Positions 1-10,083 of a stretch of 64,000 nt of DNA are shown piece by piece (the first letter of the stretch is position 1; every line of letters begins with the position of its first letter). The translations under genes were made by a program, and so were the position numbers. This DNA comes from Ophiobolus disseminans (lineage: Eukaryota; Ascomycota; Dothideomycetes; Pleosporales; Phaeosphaeriaceae): positions 14,802 through 78,801 of the forward strand of contig MU006230.1 in assembly GCA_010093685.1 (NCBI GenBank), in the 5' to 3' direction. The notes under the pieces were generated by a model. It did not search any database. It worked only from the letters and a program-made list of their open reading frames with translations, and was not told where the DNA came from.

Positions 1-1598
1 AAAGAAGCAGAACGCAACTATTTAGCAAGCCATCAAAAAATGGAATCATAGAGAGAAGTATCCTATGCCTTAATTAGACTAACAGGTCACTAGGTCCTAG
101 ACTGTATGTAGGTATACACCTACAAGTTTAACAAGGATTATTAATTCCTTAAGTGCAAGGCACGCCTTGTAGTCAGAGGAGACTAACAGAGACAGATCTC
201 TTCCTAAGACACCTATGCAGCCACCCTAGCTAGCAGATCATTTCGCATGCTTATAGCAATTGCAGCTAAGCACAACCTAGAACTCAAGCAATATAACATT
301 ACAAACGCATTTGTTTATGCCACTATAGACAGGGAAATCTACATAAGGATGCCTAAAGGATACTAGAAGACAGGTATTATCCTTAAGGTCCAAAAGGCCT
401 TGTATAGATTGCGCATCTTACCTGTGCTCTAGCAGAAGGAGTTTACAACAACTCTTAAAGACCTTAGCTTTACACGCATCCCTCACGAGCCTTACTGCAT
501 AATTAAGAATAGCATTATTATCTTCTTTTATGTAGATAACATTATCCTAGCCTATGCTAAACACAAGGCTAAGAAAGCACAACAAGCAGTTAAACTCCTA
601 CAGGACAAGTATACTATAACTAGAGGAGAAGATCTCTAATAGTTCCTAGGAGTTAAGGTAATAAGAGATAGAAAGGAAGAACTTATCTATCTCTCACAAG
701 CTGCATATGTAGACAAAATCCACAGGCTAGTAGATAAGCATAAGCTACGCTATAATACACCTATAAGTTCTATTGAACTTAAGCCCTTAAACTCACTGTT
801 AACACCTGCTAAGATTAACAGATACTAACGCAAAATTGGGTCACTACTCTTTGCTGCAGTCACCACTAGACTAGACATTGCTTTTGCTACCTTACGCTTA
901 GCACGCTTCCTCTTAAACCTATCCTAAGAGCATTACGATGCCGCAGACCGCGTCCTTCTATACCTATCAGACACAAGGTAGCTAGCACTTCAGCTTAGAG
1001 GAGGAGACACCCTTTAAGTAGCTAGTAATGCATTATTTGCAGACAACACACAAGACAGGAAAAGCTCTTAAGGCTATGCAATTAAGCTCTTTAATAGCCT
1101 TATTGCCTAGAGAGCTAGCAAGCAAGACACTGTCACTACATCCACCACTAAGGCAGAACTCCTAGCCCTATCCTAAGTAGCTAAGGAAGCCCTCTTCACA
1201 TCACGCCTACTCAAGGAGCTCTAAATCTAGCTTCTATCTAACACAATCACGATTTAGTGCGACAACATGCAGACTATTAGACTAGTTACAAAAGAGATAT
1301 TAAAGCTTTAAACAAAGCTTAGGCATGTAGACATTTACAACTACTAGATAAGACAGGAGGTTGCAAGTAGAAAGATTACTGTAGAATACATTTAATTATT
1401 AGAAATAATTGCAGATAGCTTCACTAAGGTGTTGCTAGGCAACAAGTAGCTAAACTTCCTTTATTAAGTTGGATTAGTCAAGGTATCACTACACAAGGTG
1501 ACTAAGGAGGCACAATTAGAAGAACTTTAAGCAAAACTTAAGGACCTTATTATCACCTAAGGTTACTAGCTTGCAAATACATCTAAGCTAAGAGGGTG
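1..1598 (+). mobile_element. Copia retrotransposon pol, 3' part, RIP-degraded
   Basis: Conceptual translation gives a Ty1/Copia reverse transcriptase followed by RNase H, broken by many TAG/TAA stops. Recognisable pieces are ITNAFVYATIDREIYIRMPKG near 290-360, the RT catalytic box as FYVDNIILA near 530, and the RNase H stretch TTKAELLALS near 1145. The stops fit CAG-to-TAG changes, the usual result of RIP. The element enters from outside the window, so the 5' LTR, gag and integrase are not seen. A purine-rich tract (AAGCTAAGAGGGTG) sits directly before the 3' LTR. No intact protein can be made. Confidence 0.88.
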
Positions 1599-2004
1599 TG
1601 TTAGATATCAGGGGTGCTGTAAGGCTACTAACACTAAAAGAAACAGAAGAGGCTAGCACAAGCGCCTTAGCACACTAGTACTAGATCTAACACCTAGTTA
1701 AACTCCGCACTTAACTAAGAGAACACTAATAGACAACATCATTATCAATTCATCTCATCTATTATTAGGTCTCAATACCTTATCAAATCTGACACGTGTA
1801 AAGATAAATAATATTAATTAGTATTAATTATAATTAATAGTTGTGTATTTATAGTGTGTCTTGTGTGTTCTCTATTGTTCTCTTAAGAGGTCTCCTCTTC
1901 TTATCTTTATCTTCCTTATCCTAAGTCTACGCTAGCAGTAATCCAGCATATAATTAGTTCTGCCGTCTCTAAGCGCCCTACTAAAAGGCTAATCACATCT
2001 AACA
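1599..2004 (+). repeat. 3' LTR of the Copia element
   Basis: The 406-bp LTR begins TGTTAGAT and ends ATCTAACA, a perfect 8-bp terminal inverted repeat, directly after the polypurine tract of the Copia pol. The next five bases, CTAAG (2005-2009), are the likely right-hand target duplication; the left copy lies outside the window. The LTR is AT-rich and RIP-altered. It interrupts a Gypsy-type LTR remnant, so this Copia insertion is the youngest event in the nest. Confidence 0.82.
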
Positions 2005-2009
2005 CTAAG

Positions 2010-2086
2010 ACGTTCTAGGACATTCTATAACGTTCTAATAAACTAAAGTGTATCTACTAAGGACAGCAGAGGTCTAACCTCTTACA
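2010..2086 (-). repeat. Truncated Gypsy LTR remnant
   Basis: This piece matches the inner-to-terminal part of the chromovirus LTRs at 4048-4316 and 9551-9819: the GACATTC-type repeats, then GGACAGCAGAGG and the end TAACCTCTTACA. The rest of the LTR is missing at the Copia insertion point. The right end abuts the C-terminal part of a Copia gag, so a related Gypsy LTR had entered that gag earlier. Confidence 0.72.
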
Positions 2087-3541
2087 TCTTCTAAGTCTAA
2101 GGTATTAGTTAATATCTCTAGCTCTAACTCTAACTTAGCTTCTTTAGCTCTATATGCTTTGCCGGTCTTCTTATTGGATTTGCTAGGCTTAACAGGCAGC
2201 TTAGGCAGCTTTAGAGAGGATAGCTTCTTCTTTGTTCACTTCTTCTTAGCTTTATATTCCCTTAGGAGCTTTTAAGCCTTAATAAGCTTTAAACAGTCTT
2301 GCATGTAGTGAGGTTTGTCGCAAAGGTAGCATTATATGCTAGACTTAATGCTTAGTTTAGAGTTAGATAATAATAGAAGGTCCTTATTGCTACGCTTGTG
2401 CGGCAGAACGTACTTATTAGCTGTTTGAAATACTAGAAGAGCTTAGTTACTAGTATCTTATTAGTCTTAGACCTTCTTCTCTTCTAGGAACTTAAGCTTT
2501 TGTTCGATAGTAAGGCTAAGCTAGGCATTTAGGGTGTTAATTGTAGTCCTAAAACTTAGAGAAAGTAATCTAATAAGAATAAGTAGTAGCGCAGAGTTCT
2601 TATAGGCTCTATTAGTGTTAGCATCTGCTAACACGAGCTTGCGTTAGTAATCCTTTAGCTTTTCCTATAATCTAATAATTGTGCTCCTAGAATTAAATGT
2701 AAATATCTAGATCCTAGTTATATACATGTTAGCGGCTGTAGCGTTAGTTTAGGTGTACTTCTTTCGCAGGTAAGCCTAGAACTAGAAGGTAGTGTTGTAC
2801 TCGTTAATAAGGGCCTAGTTATTGTCGCTAAGGGATCTAAACAGGAGGTCGATTGCTGTTGCTTTGTCCTCTAAGTACTTATCTCTCTTGTTAACGTTAA
2901 TACAGACCTTAACAGTCTTATTGCCTATAATGTCTAATTCTTTTACAGCATCTAATAGGTCCTTAGCAGTCGCAATTTAGTAGTGCTCCTCTAGGTTCTT
3001 CTTGCACACGTAGAAGACTCTCTTTCCTTTTAGCTTAATCTTGTTCTAGCAGAACTAGGCATTATAATTCTCTATTGTGAGTTTAGGAATCTTCTACTCT
3101 TCTCTCTCTTCTACTATTTTATGTATTTAGATGTAAGGAGGCTTACATGTGTTAGTTGCAGGCGGTACGGTTGCAGGTAATGCGGGCGATGTAGGCGATG
3201 CGGGCGATGCGGGCAATAAGGTGCAGGCAATGCGGGCGATAAGGTGAAGGCGATGCGGGCGATGTAGTGTAGGCGATGCGGGCGATAAGGTATGTATGCG
3301 CTATGCTACAGGCAGTGCAGTCGTTGTTAATTCTTAAGCGTAGAGAAGGTGTAGGTAGGTAAGTTTAATTCCTGCCTAAATCTAAGTCCTGCGCGACTCT
3401 AGTTAATAATTAATTCCTTCCGCGAATTGTAGCTGAGTCCTTTGTGACTCTTGAGGTTTAAATCCTTCTTAAATCTAAGTCCTACGCGACTCTAGTGGTA
3501 TTAAAACAATAATGTTAGTTTTAGCAACCGGGCTTATAACC
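2087..3541 (-). mobile_element. Relic Copia gag, RIP-degraded
   Basis: The reverse strand reads as a Ty1/Copia-type Gag with many RIP stops. Visible parts are KVCINVNKRDKYLEDKATA near 2900, LRKKYT near 2770, and a CCHC zinc knuckle near 2300 (CYLCDKPHYMQDC, with CX2CX3HX4C spacing). A lysine-rich tail follows. Protease, integrase and RT are absent: the relic stops where the Gypsy LTR fragment begins. GGTTATAAGCCCGG, immediately inside the 5' LTR at 3541, looks like a tRNA primer-binding site. It cannot be expressed as an intact protein. Confidence 0.75.
3178..3298. repeat. GATGCGGGC-type minisatellite
   Basis: Degenerate tandem 9-bp units (GATGCGGGC, with GATGTAGGC and GATAAGGTG variants) stand out as a GC-rich island in the AT-rich relic. 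They fall in the region coding for the N-terminal part of the old Copia Gag on the reverse strand. Some units contain TA where others have CG/CA, as expected if RIP hit part of the array. Confidence 0.7.
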
Positions 3542-3766
3542 TATTAGAACAAGGTCCCTCTAGTAGTATAACTACTATAGATATCCGAGTAGAAGAGGGA
3601 CAAGGCGGGGTAGCTACAACGTATTGTATTGACTATTATGTGTTTTGTGTTCCCTCGTACGTGTAAACAGTAACGAGAACGCTACAGTTAGCCGTGGCTC
3701 CCTCACACAGTAGGTACTACGGCTCTTTCTTCTACTAACCTAGACTAAACCTACATATTCTCAACA
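3542..3766 (-). repeat. 5' LTR of the minus-strand Copia relic
   Basis: About 225 bp, related along its length to the solo LTR at 36958-37183. Shared blocks are GAACAAGGTCCCTCT, GAGGGACAAGG, CGTATTGTATTGACTAT and the terminus TATTCTCAACA. On the reverse strand it starts TGTTGAGAATAT and is followed at once by a primer-binding-site-like sequence and the gag relic. This copy is heavily RIP-altered (for example CTGGTAGTATGACTACC in the other copy reads CTAGTAGTATAACTACT here). Confidence 0.78.
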
Positions 3767-4042
3767 ATATATGTATATTATATCTAGTCTAATTATACTA
3801 TCTATAGCGTTTTTAGAATAGTTTACCTATATTAGTGTTAGATTTATAGTAGTCTTTAATGTAGACGATAGAATCGTAGAAATTAATAATTTATTAATTA
3901 TTGTGTACTCTCTTGTCTTGCTCTAGCTTTAAGCTAATCCTGCTAAGCCTAGCACACGCTAGTACCCCTGTAGGCTAACTAGATGTGATAGGCTAGACCT
4001 ATACAGGACCTATTAGTAGGTTTAAGAGCGGCGCAGTCACGC
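3767..4042. other. AT-rich spacer between two retrotransposons
   Basis: Strongly AT-rich sequence with short direct AT repeats. No reading frame, RNA gene or LTR terminus can be recognised. It is probably further RIP-degraded transposon DNA. Confidence 0.5.
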
Positions 4043-4047
4043 CTTAC
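4043..4047. repeat. Target-site duplication CTTAC (left)
   Basis: Five bases directly before the left LTR of the chromovirus, identical to CTTAC at 9820-9824 directly after the right LTR. This fixes the element boundaries and shows that the two LTRs belong to one insertion. Confidence 0.92.
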
Positions 4048-4316
4048 TGTAAGGGGCCAGGCAGAAGACTGCAGAAAGGCTAGGTTTAACCGTGATGAAT
4101 TCGATAGAGTCTATCTAGAGCAAGAGAGTAGACTAACTTTATAGCAGACTGCTAGCTTCTAGAAGTTTCTACATACATCAGCATTTGTCAGCTGTTAGAA
4201 GATTATGTCTTGTTCTAGTTAGTTCCCGGACATTCCAGGACATTCTATGACATTCCATGCTCTTCTATTGAACCGAAGTAACTCTACTAAGGATAGTAGA
4301 GGTCTAACCTCTTATA
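4048..4316 (-). repeat. 3' LTR of the chromovirus, RIP-mutated
   Basis: 269 bp, aligned without gaps to the right LTR (9551-9819). By eye there are 14 differences, all transitions in CpA/TpG context and all with this copy carrying the TpA form. Even the terminal CTTACA reads CTTATA. Confidence 0.92.
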
Positions 4317-7300
4317 TTACCCTCTCTCTCTAATCTATGTGCAGCAGTGTTATGTCTAAAGTACTGCCCTTTATTACCTCTCCTAAATCCAGCTAGAAGC
4401 TGTTTAGAGTGTTAATTGCGGTATAGAGCAGTGAAGGCTTCCTACTTATCTAAGGCTATGTTATCTTCAAGATTTTCCACTAGCTTAAAGGTTGTAAGGG
4501 CATATCTAGTCTATTTAACCTTAAAGAACAGCCTATTCCTGTAGGTTACTTTAGCTATAATCTGTTCCACTTCTGATTCTAGTTCTCTATTAACTAGAAC
4601 AGGTGCTAGTTGAGTGTCGTTATTAGGCTAGCTAGGGAAGGGATCTAAGGAAGCTAGTCTTAGGCGATCTATGTAGAAGACATTGTAGATGCCTAGTAGT
4701 GTGTTAAGCCTAACTAAGTGTAGGCTAATGACCTTAATAACTGTGTATTTAGCATTCTTCTAGTCAAGTTTCTTGTTTAGTCTTCTATTTGACAGTTGCT
4801 TCCTGTAGGAGAGCTAGACTTTGTTATTCACTTGCAGTGTAGGAGGCTCATGCCTATGCTTATTTACCTAACGCTCCTACTCTTGCTGTACTTTAGCTAT
4901 TGTGGTTTGTGCTATGTCAAAAGCATGCTTAAGCTTCTTAACAATTGCCTTTGCCTTGTTATAATTAGGTCGCAGATGTGCTTCTAGCTCTTCTTGGTTT
5001 AGTCCTTGAGAGATGTCTAGTTAGATAGGGTCAACATTATAGCTATGTTAAAGGAAGAAGAGTAAGACTCTTGTTAACCTTGCTTCGCGTCCTTTGATAG
5101 CAATTAAGGCTATTAGGAGAAGGTCTACCTAATTGCTCTGTCCCTACCTAATAAAGGCACGGAGATAGACTTCAATAATGCTGTTTATCCTCTTAGTAGA
5201 TCTATTAGTCTATAGATACTATGCTGTAGATAAGCGGCGTGTGATGTTTATCATCTTAGTTAGGATAGCCTAGAAATAACTAGTAAACTAGGTACTACGG
5301 TCGGAGACAATAGCATTAGGTAGCTAGTAGTAGGCAACTACATACTGCAGGAAGTTGTAAGCAACTGTTTCTACTCTAGTGTCCTTTAAGGGAATAAGGA
5401 TAACATCCTTACTTAACCGATCTGTAACAACAAGAAGTGTTGTATAGCTATTGCTTTCTAGCAGTCCTTTAATAAAGTCTATTAAGATCTCTTTCTAGAT
5501 GCGTTTAGGGAGTAGCAGTAGTTTCAGGAAGCCTTGCAACCTATCTCTCTAGGGCTTAATGCGTCTATAGATGTTATAGTTGCGGACAAAGCGACGTATG
5601 TTATTAGACATGCTAGGCTAGAAGTAGTCTCTTGCTAGTATCTTATATGTTCCTTCTCTTCCTAGGTGTCTAGTAGCTAGTGATGCATAGATCTTATAGA
5701 TAAGCCTAGTGCGCAAAGGCTTAGAATTAGGCACCTATTTCCTGTTGCGGAAGTATAGGACTAAGTTATTATCTGCATAACACTCTAATATTAATACCTT
5801 AAGTCTAAGGTGTGCTAGAAAGCGGCGCTCTCTATCTTTAACATATTAGAGTGCAGTGGAATACACTAAGTCTTCCTGTGTAGCTTGTTTCTAGAGCTCT
5901 TCTAGAGCAGCAGGCTCTATAGGTTCTACCTAAGTAGGAAAGGCTCTTAGTGGAAAAATCCGGCTTAAAAAGGTAATAACAGTATTAGTTGAGTCTGCTA
6001 TCTCTTCTTCTTTGGCAGTAGTAGGCTTAAGAAGCTGTTAATACTAGTGTTTAAGGCGTGCATCCTCTGCATTTGCAGGCAGGTCTTGTTCCCTTCTTAA
6101 GAGAGCATCTACTCTTTTATTCAGCTTTCTAGGTCGATATTAAAGCGTAATGTTATAGCGTCCTAGTAGGATTAACTATCTAATCTGCCTTTTATTAAGC
6201 TTTCTTAGCTTAGTAAAGTACTCTAGGTTCTTGTAGTCTGTTAGGACAGTGAACTTAGTGACTGTCCTGAGTTCAGAGTCCTATTCCTCTAGGCAGCGTA
6301 TAATAGCTAGCATCTCTTTGTTATAAATCTTATAGTTGCATTTATAAGGGTTGTTCTTGCGTGAGAAATAGGCACAGGGCCTAAGAACTCCCTTCTCATC
6401 ATACTAGGAAAGTACTCCTCTAACTGCATAGCCAGATAAGTCTGTCTCCACTACTGTTTCCCTATCTAGATAAAAATAAGCTAGGATAGGCTTACTAATA
6501 AAGACAGCCTTGAGTTTGTCAAAGGCTTCTTGTTCTTCTTGGGTCTAGCGCTAGGTAACATCTCTAGTAAGTCTAGTAAGGGGTGCTGCAGTGTTAGCAA
6601 AATCCTAGATAAATCTGCGGTAGAAGTTTGCAAATCCCAAGAAGCTGCGTACGCCTTTGACTAATGTAGGTGCTTTCTAGTTAGTAATAGCCTTAATCTT
6701 CTAAGGGTCTATAAGCAGTCCCTTCTCTGTGTCAATAATAAATCCTAGGTACTTAGTGGACTTGACTTCAAATTCACACTTCTTGATGTCTAGCTAGAGT
6801 CTAGCCTCTCTAAGGGCATCTAGAACCTTGTTGACATAGGCGCGGTGTTTCTAGAGGGAGCTATTAGTGTATATCAGAACATCGTCTAGGTAGGCAGATA
6901 CAAACTCATCTAAGAACTAACGTAAGACCTAGTTGATGTAGCGTTGAAAGGTGCTAGGAGAGCTAACTATACTAAATAGAGTGACTAGCTACTTATATAG
7001 CCCAAAGCGTGTGCGGAAAGCAGTAAGCTATTTATCCTCTTCTTAAATGCGTATCTTATAGAAAGCCGCAATAACATCTAGCTTAGTATACTACTTAGCC
7101 TTGCAGATGTTGTTTAATGTCTTATAGATAAGAGGCAGAGGGTATCTGTTCTTCTTAGTAATTGCATTAAGGGCGCGGTAGTCAATGCACATGCGTAGGC
7201 CTCCTCCTAGTTTCTTTGCAAAGAGAACTAGGGCTGCAGTAGGAGAGCTGCTAACCCTAATAAATCCCTTATCTAGTAGTGATGTAAGTTCTTTGCGGAG

Positions 7301-8059
7301 CACTAGTAACTTATCTCTAGACATATTGTAGAGAGGGCCCTATAGTATTTGCGGACTCTTCCTATCTTCTTTAATAAGCTTAATATAGTAGTCTACTCTA
7401 GGGCGGTGTAGAGGGAGCTTAGCAGCTTAGTTTGGATCAAAGACTAGCAGCTAGTGGCGGTAGCTTAGTAGTAGAAGGTCTTTGATCTGCTCTAAGCTTA
7501 ATTGTGCTTTAGGAGCTAAAGCCTTCTGGATGTCTGCTATAGAGGCAGCAAATACACTAACGGACTTGTCTTTCTTAGGTGCTTGAATATATCTCTGCAT
7601 GGCTACTGCAGAGATCTCCTAGACTGTTAGTGTAGGAGGTAGTTCTCCTTCCTTGCTGCGGAGGCGGATACGGGTCCTTTCTAAGTAGATAAAGATAAAC
7701 TTCTTTGCTAGTGCAATAGTAACATTGTGTCTGTTAAACTAGGAGCGTCTAAGCAAGATATCAAAACCAAGGTGAGTGTTCTCTATCATGTATCCCTATC
7801 CTATGCGTGTGTATCCTTTAATATCGTATGTAAAGTGGCAAGCTTGCCTAATGGTTCTAGTTCCTTCTACTCCTTAGAGGGTCCTTAGAGTAGGTAAATT
7901 AATGCACTGGAGTTTGGCTTTCCGGGCAAAGTGGGCGCTCACTAGAGCATATGTTAAGCAACTAGAATCTAGCATTGTAGATGCGTAGTGAGTGTGATTG
8001 ATAAGCATATGTACAGTAATTGGTTTTGCTTTCATGTAGGGCTGAAATGAGCGCTAGTT

Positions 8060-9111
8060 TTGCTTCATCCTCAAAGCCTTCTCTTTGTGCTCCTGCTGGT
8101 GACTTTGAGCAGGAGCTACTCTTTTTCCGACTTAGTATCCTCCTCTTCTAGCTGTGGCATCTCTGCAATCTTTGTGGTTGCAACAGTGGTAGGAGAAGGG
8201 CGACGCGCAGGGGCATACTAACAGGAGCTAATAATATGTCCAGAAGCTCTACAGCGTATACACAAGCGGCTGTTCCTGCGTCTCTAAATCTTATCCTTAC
8301 TCACCCACTTAGCGCGTTAATTTCCTAGGGATTAAGCAGCATGAGCATGTGTAGGCTCCCAATCCATACTATCGTTTTGCTGCGCGTAGCGTTAAGTGTG
8401 AGGTTAGGGTCTCTATAGTGTCTTAATAGCGTCTAGTCTTGACCCTATAGTTTGAAGTAGGGAGGTGAAAGCGCTATACTCAATTGGAACTAGAAAGACA
8501 CTGACAAGTCTCTCCTGCATAGCGTGGCTAATAGCGTTTTCTAGGAGTGAAATCTTGATAGTGTCATTGAATGACAATGCTCCAGCATCTGCTAGCTCAG
8601 TCTCAAAGCGTGGCAGAAAGCGGGCAAAAGACTCATGTGCCTTCTGCTTGATTGAGTAGACATTAGAGAGAGCTTTCCTCTGGCGGTTGGGGTCGCTGTA
8701 GGTGCTGGCTAAGTATTCCAGCAGTTGGGTGCCTGAGCCATTCTCTTCTTCTTCCTTAGCTCTAACAAAGGCTAAGCACATGTTCCGGGCATTACTGCGT
8801 AGTCTAGCAAAGATGTAGCGCAGTTGGTCCATGTCTAATCCAATAACTTTGCTATCAGTCTTGATCTTGTTCTTGGCTTCAATCTCCCATCTATCCTATT
8901 TGGAGCGTGTACCATCAAATTCTGAAAGCTGTAGTAGTTTCTTCTTCCTTTTCTTAGACTGGGGTGCATTAAGGCTTTGTTGCAGAGCATTCTGGAGGCC
9001 TTGCATAGTCTGTTGATTGATAGCATTGCTTTGAACCATTTGCTGCATGAAAGCGTAGAAGGTTTGCTCTATAGTTAGAGGAGCATTTGCAGCATTGCTG
9101 CTGTTGGCCAT
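8060..9111 (-). pseudogene. Gag of the chromovirus (few stops)
   Basis: Start codon at 9111 (MANSSNAANAPL). The frame continues through one in-frame TAG near 8893 into a capsid-like region (residues DQLRYIFARLRSNARNM, then SIKQKAHESFARFLPRF), with a second stop near 8411. It then reaches a CCHC zinc knuckle near 8260 (CIRCRASGHIISSC, CX2CX4HX4C). It is much less damaged than pol; the stops sit where CAG or CGA/CAA codons would be expected. Gag would package element RNA in virus-like particles. As it stands the frame is interrupted, so I call it a pseudogene. Confidence 0.82.
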
Positions 9112-9151
9112 TTGCTCAGGTTCTTCTATGGTATGTTCTATTGTGTCTGGT

Positions 9152-9223
9152 GATTCCAGTGATTCCAGTGATTCCAGTGATTCCAGTGATTCCAGTGATT
9201 CCAGTGATTCCAGTGATTCCAGT
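9152..9223. repeat. 9-bp tandem repeat, eight copies
   Basis: GATTCCAGT is repeated eight times without change in the chromovirus leader, between the 5' LTR and gag. The perfect copies imply recent expansion or a recent master copy. Confidence 0.95.
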
Positions 9224-9271
9224 GATTATCAATATTTCCGTTGTTGCCGAGTGGCTCCGTTGGTGTCCAAT

Positions 9272-9404
9272 GATTCCGTTGATGTCCAATGATTCCGTTA
9301 ATGTCCAATGATTCCGTTGATGTCCAATGATTCCGTTGATGTCCAATGATTCCGTTGATGTCCAATGATTCCGTTGATGTCCAATGATTCCGTTGATGTC
9401 CAAT
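9272..9404. repeat. 19-bp tandem repeat, seven copies
   Basis: The unit GATTCCGTTGATGTCCAAT occurs seven times, with one unit carrying GTTAATG in place of GTTGATG; a more divergent copy precedes it. It lies in the leader of the chromovirus. Both strands and several frames stay open across it, which accounts for the spurious small reading frames here. Confidence 0.93.
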
Positions 9405-9538
9405 GATTTTGTCACGTGCTCATGCAGGTGTTCAACCGTAGAGGTCCCTGCAGTGGCGTTCTTGTATTCCGTTGTATTGCTCTCGCAATTCCGTTGTAGA
9501 GCACTGGGGGATGGCCACACCAGCTACTCAAGTGGTAG

Positions 9539-9550
9539 ATCGAATTCAAA
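9539..9550 (-). promoter_or_regulatory. Putative self-primer binding site
   Basis: The first bases inside the 5' LTR on the reverse strand are TTTGAATTCGATCTACC, which is not an obvious match to a tRNA 3' end. Ten bases of it, TGAATTCGAT (9548-9539), are the exact reverse complement of ATCGAATTCA (9608-9599) in the LTR. That LTR segment begins about 38 bases downstream of a TATAAAG box, about where transcription should start. This is the arrangement of self-priming Tf1/sushi-type elements. The match contains the palindrome GAATTC, which lowers its statistical weight. Confidence 0.6.
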
Positions 9551-9819
9551 TGTAAGGGGCCAGGCAGAAGACTGCAGAAAGGCTAGGTTTAACCGTGATG
9601 AATTCGATGGAGTCTATCTAGAGCAAGAGAGCAGACTGACTTTATAGCAGACTGCTGGCTTCTGGAAGTTTCTACATACATCAGCATTTGTCAGCTGTCA
9701 GAAGATCATGTCTTGTTCTAGTTAGTTCCCGGACATTCCAGGACATTCCATGACATTCCATGCTCTTCCATTGAACCGAAGTGACTCCACTGAGGATAGC
9801 AGAGGTCTAACCTCTTACA
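9551..9819 (-). repeat. 5' LTR of the chromovirus, nearly unmutated
   Basis: 269 bp with matching termini TGTAAG...CTTACA. On the reverse strand it carries a TATAAAG box followed about 38 bases later by ATCGAATTCATC, the likely transcript start. It lacks the 14 RIP-type changes found in the left LTR. Confidence 0.93.
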
Positions 9820-9824
9820 CTTAC
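9820..9824. repeat. Target-site duplication CTTAC (right)
   Basis: Identical to 4043-4047 and adjacent to the right LTR end. Confidence 0.92.
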
Positions 9825-10083
9825 ATATCTTCATGCTGCATGAATATCGACTACGCAAGTTGAACACCGTTGATTTAACTTGTGCCTGCCTTTTGGCCGG
9901 GGTTAGTGCATGTAGTCGTGCCTATTTCCTTTTTAAGGTTCAACCCCTTACAGAAAGGGCCTTATTTAGCGTGAAAAAAAAGTAGCGCTCTTAGTGGTTG
10001 AATACATTATTACTAATTAATTTTATTATAATTAGGCGTCTTTGCTATATAATTTACGATAAAGCCCCTAAAATATTATTAAG
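9825..10083. other. AT-rich junction between transposon block and genes
   Basis: AT-rich DNA with A and TAAT runs and no recognisable gene. It marks the change from RIP-affected DNA to the GC-balanced gene region, and holds the 3' flank of the gene on the reverse strand. Confidence 0.5.

Larger units (their letters stand above)
4048..9819 (-). mobile_element. Complete Gypsy chromovirus LTR retrotransposon, RIP-mutated
   Basis: A 5.77-kb element in reverse orientation. From its 5' end: LTR 9819-9551, leader with minisatellites, gag from 9111, then a pol with protease (LDSSCLTYALV near 7970), reverse transcriptase (RMCIDYRALNA near 7190; YLDDVLIYT near 6890), RNase H (VVETDLSGYA near 6460), integrase (zinc-binding HLGREGTYKILARDYF near 5650; catalytic-core pieces VTDRLSKDVILIPL and IVSDRSTQF) and a C-terminal chromodomain near 4450-4590 (EVEQIIAKVTYRNRLFFKVK). 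A purine tract (AGAGAGAGAGGG, 4320-4331) precedes the 3' LTR at 4316-4048. Perfect CTTAC duplications flank it. Pol contains many TAG/TAA stops, so the copy is dead as an autonomous element. Confidence 0.93.

Noticed and set aside
4796..4987. Leucine-rich 63-codon frame in the transposon
   Set aside because: Antisense to the integrase region of the chromovirus; a product of AT-rich RIP-altered DNA.
9152..9404. CRISPR-like array
   Set aside because: The units are contiguous with no spacers, and the genome is eukaryotic.
9087..9520. Several short frames on both strands over the minisatellites
   Set aside because: They translate 9-bp and 19-bp repeats (for example repeated DSS or NHW) and simply reflect unit lengths that leave frames open.
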